Notes: generated by a model from the sequence alone, not told the origin. Shown: positions 1 through 6,440, numbered from the stretch's first letter. The stretch is DNA of 9,450 nt from JASFTV01 sp050050615 (GCA_050050615.1 JASFTV010000122.1:1-9450); one strand, 5' to 3'. Program-made: numbers and translations.

Positions 1-1
1 C

Positions 2-595
2 GGGGCGTATTGGCGTCAGCGTGGTGTACCTGTCATATGGCACGATATGGGAGTAGCAGATGATTACATTGAAAACGCGCCAAATCCATGCCTTTCTTGC
101 CAGAAGGTGAGAAAGAAGATGCTCATCACCATTCTCAGCGAATCGGCGGATGACTGGGAACGTCTTGTGCTGATCGCTAGCTTCTCCCTCTGGGATATTG
201 TGAGCTACTCCATAGAACAAGTTTTGAGCAATATGTTTTGTAATAATGGAAAGGCCTCAGCAAACGATGGGAGTGCGAGGTTCATCGAAACAGCCCAACG
301 CTTCTATCCTCTCCTTAGAATGAATGACGGGTACAGCGTTTTCAGACCGCTTCTAAAGTATAACAGGAATGATATCATCAACAGACTCGAGCAGGAGCAC
401 ATCCCGACTCTCGCCATACCATGTAAATTCGCGAATTTGAGACCAAAGAGGATCCTTCAAAAGTACTATGAGGAAATGGGGATGCGCTTTGATTATCATC
501 AAGTACTTGAGTTTGCTGAGAGTTCTTTAGGTCTGCCCGATATTTCATCGTATGCTTCCATAGGAAAAGAAGAATATTTGAAGAAGATCTTCTGA
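2..595 (+). CDS. TtcA-like PP-loop tRNA thiolation protein, C-terminal part (5' truncated by window)
   Basis: The reading frame is open from base 2, so the true start and the PP-loop ATP-binding motif lie upstream. The first ATG in the window (47) is internal. Family knowledge: TtcA activates tRNA cytidine-32 with ATP and inserts sulfur using a [4Fe-4S] cluster held by three cysteines, two in a CxxC and one in a later IPC motif. Seen here, numbering from the ATG at 47: CLSC (C15, C18) followed by a basic stretch (KVRKK), a VLSNMF segment resembling the TtcA helix ending in LNMF, an FRPLL..NRNDI segment resembling RPLAYCREKDI, and AIPC (C126). All three presumed cluster ligands are therefore present. 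Odd: where TtcA has GHHRDD this protein reads ASFSLWD, and the Cys normally two residues after the IPC pair is missing. The C-terminal tail (about 135-182) is unlike TtcA. It may be a paralogue with another substrate. No terminator is evident, and the gap to gpmI is 149 bases. Confidence 0.7.
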   Translation, partial: GAYWRQRGVPVIWHDMGVADDYIENAPNPCLSCQKVRKKMLITILSESADDWERLVLIASFSLWDIVSYSIEQVLSNMFCNNGKASANDGSARFIETAQRFYPLLRMNDGYSVFRPLLKYNRNDIINRLEQEHIPTLAIPCKFANLRPKRILQKYYEEMGMRFDYHQVLEFAESSLGLPDISSYASIGKEEYLKKIF

Positions 596-631
596 TCACC
601 AACACCCTTTTCCGCCTTCCAGCCATTTTTC

Positions 632-660
632 TTGACCCGACAGTTTCCTTTCTCTATATC
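632..660 (+). promoter_or_regulatory. Sigma70-like promoter candidate upstream of gpmI
   Basis: TTGACC (632-637), a 17-base spacer, then TATATC (655-660). The -35 matches the consensus at five of six positions and the -10 at four of six, with ideal spacing. It lies outside any convincing gene, 84 bases before the gpmI ATG, and would give gpmI its own transcript. This is consensus matching only. Confidence 0.35.
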
Positions 661-744
661 TAGCAAGATCTCCAGCAGGCGACTAGCTAAATTGGAGAAC
701 CACAAGGGCTTTCACAAAGGTCAGGGAAGGGGTCAGAAAATCAC

Positions 745-2382
745 ATGTCACTCAGTCTCAGGAAGTTACGGTCCTTTCATGGACGCAAGGGGCCACTGCT
801 CCTTATCATTATGGACGGCATCGGCATTGGCCGGCAAGACGAGACCAATGCCGTCTATCTCGCTAAAACGCCGACCCTGGATCGTTTGATTCAGTCGAAA
901 CTCTATACGGAACTTCAAGCCCACGGGACCGCTGTCGGATTGCCCTCCGATGAAGACATGGGAAATAGCGAAGTGGGACACAATGCGCTCGGCGCTGGGA
1001 GGGTCTTTGATCAAGGCGCACGCCTGGTGAACAAGGCACTCAAGACGGGCGAGATTTTTAGAACAGCGCTTTGGAACAAAATTGTGACGCGCGGCAGAGA
1101 AGAGGGTACGATTCATTTCATGGGCCTTCTCTCCGACGGCAATGTGCATTCTCACATGGATCATTTGTACACCTTAATAGACAAGTGCGCAGAGCAAAAA
1201 ATCAAAAGAGTACGTGTACATGCCCTTCTTGATGGAAGGGATGTAGGGGAAAGATCCGCGCTTGACTATATTATCCCAACCCATCAAAAACTGGAAAAAA
1301 TCTCTGAGGAGAAAGGCCTGGACTATCGGATTGCGTCGGGGGGTGGCCGGATGCGGGTGACCATGGATCGATACAATGCTGACTGGGATATCGTCCAGAG
1401 GGGATGGGAGGCCCATGTCCAGGGAAAAGGCCGCTTCTTCAGAACAGCGGTGGATGCCGTCAAGACTTTCTACGAGGAAGATCCGCAAATCACAGACCAG
1501 TATATGGGGGCTTTCGTTATTACGGACGATACAGGGAAGCCTGTGGGGCCCATAACAAATGGGGATGCGGTTATTTTTTTCAATTTTAGAGGTGACAGAG
1601 CGATTGAAATATCCCGGGCCTTCACAGAAAAAGATTTTCGTGAATTCGAACGGGGGCCCTTAGGTGATATCCTCTATGCAGGCATGATGGAATATGATGG
1701 CGATACCCATGTCCCTCCAAATTTCTTGGTACAGCCACCAACCATTGACCGCACCGTGAGCGAGTATCTCTGCGCAGAGGGCATAAAGATGTTCGCCGTA
1801 TCGGAGACCCAGAAATTTGGTCACGTGACTTACTTTTGGAACGGGAACCGCTCCGGTTATATCGATGAATCCCTGGAAACATATGTGGAGATTCCCTCCG
1901 ACAAGATTCAATTCCACAAGGCGCCGAAAATGAAGGCTCTGGAAATCAAGGACAGGGTCATAGAGATGCTGAGAGGGGGAACGTACCGTTTCGGTCGTCT
2001 TAATTTTGCGAACGGGGACATGGTGGGGCACACCGGGGTTATGGAAGCCGCTATCATCGCGGTTGAGACGGTGGATCAATGCGTCGGTGAGCTATTGGAG
2101 GTTATCAAGGAACTGGAGGGGATCGCCGTTGTCACAGCAGATCACGGCAATGCAGACGTGATGTTTAGCTGGGACAAGGAAGGCAGGAAGATTATCAAGA
2201 CCGCCCATTCCCTGAATCCGGTCCCTTTTGCTATATATGATCCCGGCTACGAGGGAGAGTACGAAATGGCGACCCTTAAAAGGCCAGGCCTATCCAATGT
2301 TGTCGCCACAGTGCTGAACCTTTTGGGTTACGAGAAGGTGGAGGATTATGACCCTTCCCTCATACGCGTAAAGAATTCCTGA
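745..2382 (+). CDS. gpmI: 2,3-bisphosphoglycerate-independent phosphoglycerate mutase
   Basis: Interconverts 3-phosphoglycerate and 2-phosphoglycerate in cytoplasmic glycolysis/gluconeogenesis. It is a two-Mn enzyme of the alkaline phosphatase superfamily working through a phosphoserine. The product is 545 residues, slightly longer than the usual ~510-550. Expected active-site elements are all visible: D24 in IIMDG, nucleophile S75 in MGNSEVGHN, H135/H137 in NVHSH, LLDGRD at 161-166, R282 and R285 in NFRGDRA, K357 in SETQKFGH, D425 and H429 in GDMVGHTG, D467/H468 in TADHGNAD, and H488 in KTAHS. The stretch SGGGRM.VTMDRYNADW (198-214) and the FWNGNRSGY segment (364-372) are the form I recall from plant and trypanosomatid enzymes, whereas many bacterial enzymes have a GRYYAMDRD-type sequence. 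The ATG start at 745 is the only sensible one, as residue 24 must be the metal ligand. A purine-rich stretch (724-733) is a distant ribosome binding site. It appears to be transcribed alone from a nearby promoter. Confidence 0.96.
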   Translation: MSLSLRKLRSFHGRKGPLLLIIMDGIGIGRQDETNAVYLAKTPTLDRLIQSKLYTELQAHGTAVGLPSDEDMGNSEVGHNALGAGRVFDQGARLVNKALKTGEIFRTALWNKIVTRGREEGTIHFMGLLSDGNVHSHMDHLYTLIDKCAEQKIKRVRVHALLDGRDVGERSALDYIIPTHQKLEKISEEKGLDYRIASGGGRMRVTMDRYNADWDIVQRGWEAHVQGKGRFFRTAVDAVKTFYEEDPQITDQYMGAFVITDDTGKPVGPITNGDAVIFFNFRGDRAIEISRAFTEKDFREFERGPLGDILYAGMMEYDGDTHVPPNFLVQPPTIDRTVSEYLCAEGIKMFAVSETQKFGHVTYFWNGNRSGYIDESLETYVEIPSDKIQFHKAPKMKALEIKDRVIEMLRGGTYRFGRLNFANGDMVGHTGVMEAAIIAVETVDQCVGELLEVIKELEGIAVVTADHGNADVMFSWDKEGRKIIKTAHSLNPVPFAIYDPGYEGEYEMATLKRPGLSNVVATVLNLLGYEKVEDYDPSLIRVKNS

Positions 2383-2576
2383 CCATAAACCCCCTTGCAA
2401 TGTCGCTTTTGCCGGACACGGCTGAAAGCCTTTAGCATTTGAATTAAGTCGCACCCGTCAGTGCCCTTGTGCGTATCCCAATCTGTATGGTGGCGCTTTT
2501 TGCACACTAGGTTCTCGAAACTCCTCTCTTATTCTCTCCAACTGGCAATAGCCACAAGGTCGGTAGAAAATATTTG

Positions 2577-2605
2577 TTGAAAAAGTAGGGAAAAAAAGTT
2601 AGGAT
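2577..2605 (+). promoter_or_regulatory. Sigma70-like promoter candidate for the four-gene signalling unit
   Basis: TTGAAA (2577-2582) is separated by exactly 17 A-rich bases from TAGGAT (2600-2605). The -35 matches five of six consensus positions and the -10 four of six. The site lies 110 bases before the proposed response-regulator ATG, in the only gap of this size upstream of the four-gene run. The -10 overlaps the left arm of an inverted repeat. Consensus matching only. Confidence 0.3.
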
Positions 2606-2636
2606 TATTAGTGACTTGTCTTTAGGAGCCCTAACT
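2597..2636. repeat. Inverted repeat AGTTAGG / CCTAACT overlapping the promoter candidate
   Basis: AGTTAGG at 2597-2603 is perfectly complementary to CCTAACT at 2630-2636, with 26 bases between. A second copy of TTAGGA occurs directly repeated at 2599-2604 and 2622-2627, 23 bases apart. The arms could be operator half-sites overlapping the -10 or the foot of a leader hairpin. With only 7 bp it may also be chance. Confidence 0.3.
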
Positions 2637-2714
2637 CGCTCATAAATCGTTCAAAAAGCGCACTCTTATGGAAGATTGGCGCAATTTTCTTCTCTTCACA
2701 AGGGCATGACAAAA

Positions 2715-3134
2715 ATGGTTGATGATCTCCTGAAGCGGGAAGGGATGGTGAGGCGAACTATTCTGGTTGTGGATGATGATCAGACCATTCTCACCATCAT
2801 CTCCGCCTTCCTGACTCAAAGTGGATATGAGGTGCTCACAGCAAGTGATATTTCAACCTGCGTCGAACTATTCAAAGCCCGTGGTCATCAGATCGATCTG
2901 GCCATGATAGATGTGAAGATAGGCAAGGAGAGTGGGTTTGATTTGGCGGATATGCTTGAGAATGAGTTTAAATTCTATCACCAGGTTTTCATGACGGCAT
3001 TCTTCTGGGAAGAAAGCACCCTCGAGGGGTTATTGGAAAGGGGCAAACCCTATTTTGAAAAACCACTCAAGTTTGAGAAGGAAGTCCTTCCCTTTCTAGA
3101 GGAATATTTTGGGGCAGGCAAAAAACAGCCTTAA
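2715..3134 (+). CDS. Single-domain response regulator (CheY-like receiver)
   Basis: A stand-alone receiver domain that would be phosphorylated by a histidine kinase and act by protein contact, since no DNA-binding or enzymatic output domain follows. With the ATG at 2715 it is 139 residues. The receiver fold starts at TILVVDDDQ with the acidic pocket at D20-D22. The phospho-acceptor is D66 in AMIDVKIG, the switch threonine is T94 in FMTAFF, and the conserved lysine is K117 in FEKPL. The usual aromatic between beta-5 and K117 is seen as Y113/F115. I chose 2715 because AAGGG at 2700-2704 lies ten bases upstream. Alternatives are TTG 2676 (no ribosome binding site), ATG 2706 and ATG 2745, the last giving a compact receiver directly preceded by purines. 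It is the first gene of a four-gene run that ends with a histidine kinase, its likeliest but unproven partner. Confidence 0.88.
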   Translation: MVDDLLKREGMVRRTILVVDDDQTILTIISAFLTQSGYEVLTASDISTCVELFKARGHQIDLAMIDVKIGKESGFDLADMLENEFKFYHQVFMTAFFWEESTLEGLLERGKPYFEKPLKFEKEVLPFLEEYFGAGKKQP

Positions 3135-3204
3135 GGGGCCCGTGGCCACAAGCAGGAGCTAGGGAGGCGGCACCTAAAAAATCAGGAAAAGGAGTGCATG
3201 GAAC

Positions 3205-3813
3205 ATGAGATTTTTCAGGAGAAGGCGGTACATTGTTGACAGACCCTTACAGTACCGTCTGTTGATCTACAACCTCATCTACTTTTTCGTTATTGTTTTG
3301 GCGATCGGTGTCTCTTTGTTCTTACCCCTTTATTTCGAACTGTCCAATCCGGGCCTAACACCGGCACAGCAAGGACAGGTTGCTGACAAAGTCCTCTATT
3401 TGCACGGCAATCTGTGGCCTGTGATTGTGGTTATCTTCATCATCTTGAGTATTCATTCCATCCTTGTCTCTCATAAGATCGCAGGTCCGTTATATAGGTT
3501 TCGTCAAACTTTCCAGGAGATCATTGAGGGAAATATCGCCAAGATGGTGAAGATTCGCAAAGGTGATTTCCTGGTTAATGAACAGACCAAGATTGAAGAG
3601 ATGATGGATATGCTCCGATCCAGGATTGGTAATATCAAAAACGAGCAGGCAGCCATGGAACAAGTCTTGAAGGAGATTGTTGGGAACCATGGCAGCCACC
3701 TGAGCGAAGATCTTAGATCATTCATAGATAAGCTCGAAGAACATACCTCTCGAATTAAGCGTGAAGCGGACTATTTCAGGGTATCTTTGCCAGACCAATC
3801 GGATAAGGAATAG
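3205..3813 (+). CDS. Two-TM membrane protein with HAMP-like region and C-terminal coiled coil
   Basis: Inner-membrane protein of 202 residues with no recognisable enzymatic domain. The order is a very basic N-terminus (RFFRRRR), TM helix 1 at about 19-42, a short outside loop with few charges (about 43-69), TM helix 2 at about 70-88, then KIAGPLYRFRQTF (91-103). That motif, followed by an acidic-basic amphipathic stretch to about 145, is typical of HAMP signal-transfer linkers. Residues about 130-190 are rich in E/K/Q heptad-like helix. HAMP regions normally link a sensor to a kinase or methyl-accepting module, but here nothing follows, so it may transmit conformational signals to a separate partner or act as a membrane adapter. 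The start ATG at 3205 has AAAAGGAG at 3187-3194, ten bases upstream. It sits 70 bases after the receiver gene and 84 before the pseudopilin gene. Product function is not known to me. Confidence 0.8.
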   Translation: MRFFRRRRYIVDRPLQYRLLIYNLIYFFVIVLAIGVSLFLPLYFELSNPGLTPAQQGQVADKVLYLHGNLWPVIVVIFIILSIHSILVSHKIAGPLYRFRQTFQEIIEGNIAKMVKIRKGDFLVNEQTKIEEMMDMLRSRIGNIKNEQAAMEQVLKEIVGNHGSHLSEDLRSFIDKLEEHTSRIKREADYFRVSLPDQSDKE

Positions 3814-3843
3814 GCCTTGAAGCCGTGGTTCCTGGAGGTCTTC

Positions 3844-3914
3844 ATGGGATCAGGGTTTTGCAAATGCTGAAGAGGCTACTGGATTCCCTGAGTAAAAATG
3901 CCAAGAGAACGTGA
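3844..3914 (+). other. Two overlapping mini-ORFs ahead of the pseudopilin gene
   Basis: A good Shine-Dalgarno GGAGG (3834-3838) sits five bases before ATG 3844, which opens an 8-codon frame ending TGA at 3868-3870. That frame overlaps ATG 3864, which opens a 16-codon frame (MLKRLLDSLSKNAKRT) ending TGA at 3912-3914, just before ATG 3916 of the pseudopilin. The arrangement could deliver ribosomes to the poorly preceded pseudopilin start by coupling, or be remnants of an older gene. Peptide function is not supported. Confidence 0.2.
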
Positions 3915-4476
3915 GATGTTTCCTATAATTTCAGCATTTAAGAAGCGAGCGTGTTCGCTTCGAAAGAAAAATCAAAGAAAAAAAAGTCCAAGACAAGCTT
4001 CAAAGGTAAGGGGGTTTACTATTTTCGAACTGATGGTTGTCTTGGCTATCATAGGGACGCTGGCAACCATTGCGCTCTCGGCATATAGCAGATTCATCGA
4101 TAAAGCCCAGATTACTCGAGCAATAAGTGACATTAGGAACATAGATGATTATCTTGAGTTTTTTTTTGAAGATAATGACAAATACCCCGATACCCTGGAC
4201 GAACTGGGGATGGGGCCGTTTATCGACCCTTGGGGAAACCCTTACCAATACGTGAATATCGCGACAGCCCATCACAAATACTGGCGCAGAGACCGCAATA
4301 ACAAACCGATTAATTCGAAATATGATCTCTGGAGCAACGGCGCAGACGGCCGAACCCAGATCAATGTGAATGCGAAAAAGGCTCGTGATGACATTATACG
4401 GGCCTGGGACGGCTCATTTATCGGCCTCGGTGGTGAGTTTGACGATCTGCATTTTGGCAAGAAGAAGAAAGGCTGA
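3898..4476 (+). CDS. GspG-like type II secretion/type IV pilin-family pseudopilin with long basic leader
   Basis: The product has a class III prepilin signal: cleavage expected after G39 (KVRG|FTIFELMVV), with F40 as mature residue 1, E44 as the conserved Glu+5, and a hydrophobic helix to about residue 61. The C-terminal part has features of the major pseudopilin GspG: DELGMGPFIDPWGNPYQY (about 101-118) and YDLWSNGADG (about 141-150), the loop that binds calcium in that family. The mature part would be about 153 residues. Odd points: the leader is 39 residues from ATG 3898 (33 from ATG 3916) and carries 14 Lys/Arg, whereas GspG leaders are usually short; the coding strand has an A-run near 3977-3984; and the C-terminus ends KKKKG. 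No other secretion or pilus gene lies in the window. It would be inserted in the inner membrane and trimmed by a prepilin peptidase. Its neighbours are signalling genes, so a sensory or regulatory pilin role is possible but inferred. Confidence 0.85.
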   Translation: MPREREMFPIISAFKKRACSLRKKNQRKKSPRQASKVRGFTIFELMVVLAIIGTLATIALSAYSRFIDKAQITRAISDIRNIDDYLEFFFEDNDKYPDTLDELGMGPFIDPWGNPYQYVNIATAHHKYWRRDRNNKPINSKYDLWSNGADGRTQINVNAKKARDDIIRAWDGSFIGLGGEFDDLHFGKKKKG

Positions 4477-4550
4477 TAAGAAAATGGCTAAGGCGAATCC
4501 AGAGAATGCCGCCGTCTTCAAACCTAGAGACTGAATGACACACTGAGTCC

Positions 4551-6305
4551 ATGCAAATTGACAAGGCTTTTCTAAAAAGCAAGGTCGCGCGCCGCATCTT
4601 TTTTCTCTTCATCTTCTGCGCACTCCTTCCTTTGTTCATCATTGCCGGTATCGCTTACACTTCTGTGGACACCCAGCTTTCTGAGCAGGCGATAAAGAGG
4701 CTCCGCCAGAATTGCAAAATCAAAGGCAGGGAGATATACAACAACCTATTCTTCCTGGAAATGGAGTTGAAAACGGTGGCTTCCAGACTGAAAGGAGGCC
4801 CATGGCATAGGGATGATTTCAAACGCGATGATTTTGAGAGAAGCTTGAAGAGCCGGTTCAGGGGCCTTGTTGCCGTGACTGAGGACGGCCGCAGGATCAC
4901 AATCCTGAAGGACATTGAAGAGTTTCCCCATCTTACACCTGAGGAACGGAGCCATATGAATATTGGGCGAACCCTGGTTTTGACTCGCCATGACCCTGAT
5001 AGACAGCCCAGAATACATGCCTTACGGCTCATTGACCCTGGTGAGCCAGAAAAAGGGATGATCGTTGCCGAAATTGAGCCCACCTATTTGTGGGGCATCG
5101 AAAACCAAGATTCATTGGCGTCCGACATGCCGATGTTCATCCTTGGGCCCGGGGATGATCTCCTGTTTTCTTCAATGCCTGGTTTTGGGTTCAATGAAGA
5201 GGTTCTTGACTTCATAGCCGAATTCCCGGTCGCGGGCAGTTTTGCCTATGATTACCAAGGGCAAGAATATATGGCCGGGTACTGGTCCCTGTTTCTCAAA
5301 TACCATTTTCTCACCCCCGGCTGGACGATCATCATGAGCCAAGCCAGATCCATCGTTTCGGAACCGATTGCCTATTTCAAGAAACTCTTCTTTCTTCTGA
5401 TATTGCTGACTTTTCTCGTTGTTTGCCTTCTAAGCGTTGCCTTGATTCGCAAGAGCTTGGTTCCCATCGAGAGCTTGCGCGCAGGTACAGAAAGAATTGC
5501 CAACGGTGCATTTGGGACTGAAGTAGAGATCAAGAGTGGCGATGAATTCGAAAGCCTGGGTGAAGCCTTCAATGAGATGAGCAGAAAACTAAAGGAGGGA
5601 AGGGCCCTGCTGGTTCAGTCCGCAAAAATGGGCGCTGTCGGGCAGATGGCTGCCGGTGTTGTCCATGAAATTGGCCAGCCCTTGACATCCATTTCCGGAC
5701 TCATAGACCTTTTGAAGATACTGGGCCCGTCTGAAGATGCCAAAAAACATCTGGAGTTGATGAAGAGCGAGATGGAGAGACTGACCGGCATCATTTCAAG
5801 ATTCAAGACATTTTCCCGTGTCTCTGAGGAGAAAATGAGCCCCATTTCTCTCAGCCAAGTGGTTGATGCAACCCACGTTCTGCTGGACCACCAGTTACAA
5901 ATGAAAAATATCGACTGTGTGGTGGAAAAAACAGACGGGCTACCATTCATTATGGGCGATCGGAATAGCCTTGAGCAGGTATTGATCAATTTAATCATCA
6001 ACGCGATGGATGCTCTGGAAGAAGAAAAGCGTAGTCACCCTTCGATACACATCAGAACCTACTCAGATGAAGACCATGTGTTTGTGAGCATAGAGGATAA
6101 TGGCCCTGGAATCCCTGAAGAGATAAAAGAACGTATTTTTGATCCATTCTTCACCACAAAAAGCGAGGGCAAAGGCACCGGATTGGGTTTAGCCATTATT
6201 GATTCTATCCTTCACCAACACCACGCTAGAATCTCACTGGAAAGTGAGGTGGGCGTCCGAACAAAGTTCATCATCTCTTTTCCCGCCTCGTCACCAAGTG
6301 CATAA
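4551..6305 (+). CDS. Membrane-bound sensor histidine kinase (periplasmic sensor, HAMP, HisKA, HATPase)
   Basis: A 584-residue sensor kinase. The order is TM1 about 14-37, a periplasmic region about 38-276 of a size consistent with a Cache-type sensor, TM2 about 277-299, HAMP about 300-353 (RKSLVPIESLRAGTERIANG...), a HisKA dimerisation helix with phospho-acceptor H372 in VVHEIGQPLTSI, and an ATPase domain with N box LINLIINAMDAL (N480/N484), G1 box EDNGPGIP (D516), F box FDPFFTTK and G2 box GKGTGLGLAI. The HEIxQPL form of the H box is that of the NtrB/DctB-like kinases, whose partners are often sigma54-type regulators. None is in the window, and the only receiver nearby is the single-domain protein at 2715. 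All catalytic boxes are intact, so it should be active. The ATG at 4551 gives a proper membrane N-terminus but lacks a clear ribosome binding site, so translation may depend on upstream translation. It is the last gene of the presumed four-gene unit. Confidence 0.95.
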   Translation: MQIDKAFLKSKVARRIFFLFIFCALLPLFIIAGIAYTSVDTQLSEQAIKRLRQNCKIKGREIYNNLFFLEMELKTVASRLKGGPWHRDDFKRDDFERSLKSRFRGLVAVTEDGRRITILKDIEEFPHLTPEERSHMNIGRTLVLTRHDPDRQPRIHALRLIDPGEPEKGMIVAEIEPTYLWGIENQDSLASDMPMFILGPGDDLLFSSMPGFGFNEEVLDFIAEFPVAGSFAYDYQGQEYMAGYWSLFLKYHFLTPGWTIIMSQARSIVSEPIAYFKKLFFLLILLTFLVVCLLSVALIRKSLVPIESLRAGTERIANGAFGTEVEIKSGDEFESLGEAFNEMSRKLKEGRALLVQSAKMGAVGQMAAGVVHEIGQPLTSISGLIDLLKILGPSEDAKKHLELMKSEMERLTGIISRFKTFSRVSEEKMSPISLSQVVDATHVLLDHQLQMKNIDCVVEKTDGLPFIMGDRNSLEQVLINLIINAMDALEEEKRSHPSIHIRTYSDEDHVFVSIEDNGPGIPEEIKERIFDPFFTTKSEGKGTGLGLAIIDSILHQHHARISLESEVGVRTKFIISFPASSPSA

Positions 6306-6369
6306 TTATCTAGCGACGTTCAGAAGTGTTGGCATCGACTATCATCTCTACAAAAACCGCGCCAGAGAG

Positions 6370-6389
6370 CCCCGTCCGGAAGGGCGGGG
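6370..6389 (+). repeat. Compact GC-rich hairpin with GNRA-type loop between kinase and MFS genes
   Basis: CCCCGTCC (6370-6377), loop GGAA (6378-6381), GGGCGGGG (6382-6389): eight pairs including one G-T, closed by a tetraloop fitting GNRA. No T-run follows, so it is not a standard terminator. The sequence resembles the CCCCGTCC...GGGCGGGG hairpins I recall at IS200/IS605 (tnpB-type) element ends. No transposase fragment is visible beside it. It may act as a transcript 3' end or barrier after the kinase gene. Confidence 0.5.
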
Positions 6390-6440
6390 GTGAATGGCGC
6401 ATAGTTTTGTGGGCGAGCAGGTTGCGTGCGGAGGAGTGCT

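Larger units (their letters stand above)
2383..2714 (+). other. Gene-free leader between gpmI and the signalling cluster
   Basis: No convincing gene lies in this 332-base stretch. Just after gpmI a small GC stem (GCCG/CGGC around 2414-2425) is not followed by a T-run, so I do not call a terminator. A 5-bp pair CGCAC/GTGCG with a 16-base loop occurs around 2450-2475. The second half is A-rich and carries a promoter-like site and an inverted repeat, both annotated separately. An in-frame TTG at 2676 would extend the response regulator by 13 residues, but it has no ribosome binding site. Confidence 0.5.

Noticed and set aside
582..593. 12-base perfect palindrome AGAAGATCTTCT at the end of the TtcA-like gene
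   Set aside because: It lies mostly in the Lys-Lys-Ile-Phe codons, has no loop and no T-tract, and such short palindromes are common.
1660..2079. 139-codon open frame on the - strand inside gpmI, and a similar 132-codon frame at 766-1164
   Set aside because: Both are antisense to gpmI codons that carry conserved active-site motifs, and the translations show no family features.
2410..2436. Small GC stems after gpmI as a terminator
   Set aside because: The stems are only about 4 bp, compete with each other and are not followed by a T-run.
2488..2510. GG...GC pattern suggesting a sigma54 promoter before the receiver gene
   Set aside because: The GG-to-GC spacing is 8 or 11 bases depending on which GG is used, not the required 10, and the flanks do not fit.
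2668..2709. 13-codon frame from ATG 2668 overlapping the ATG at 2706
   Set aside because: No ribosome binding site precedes it and the peptide has no features. The overlap is probably chance.
2676..2714. TTG 2676 as start of the response regulator
   Set aside because: There is no Shine-Dalgarno at a suitable distance, and the extra 13 residues lie before the receiver fold. ATG 2715 has AAGGG upstream.
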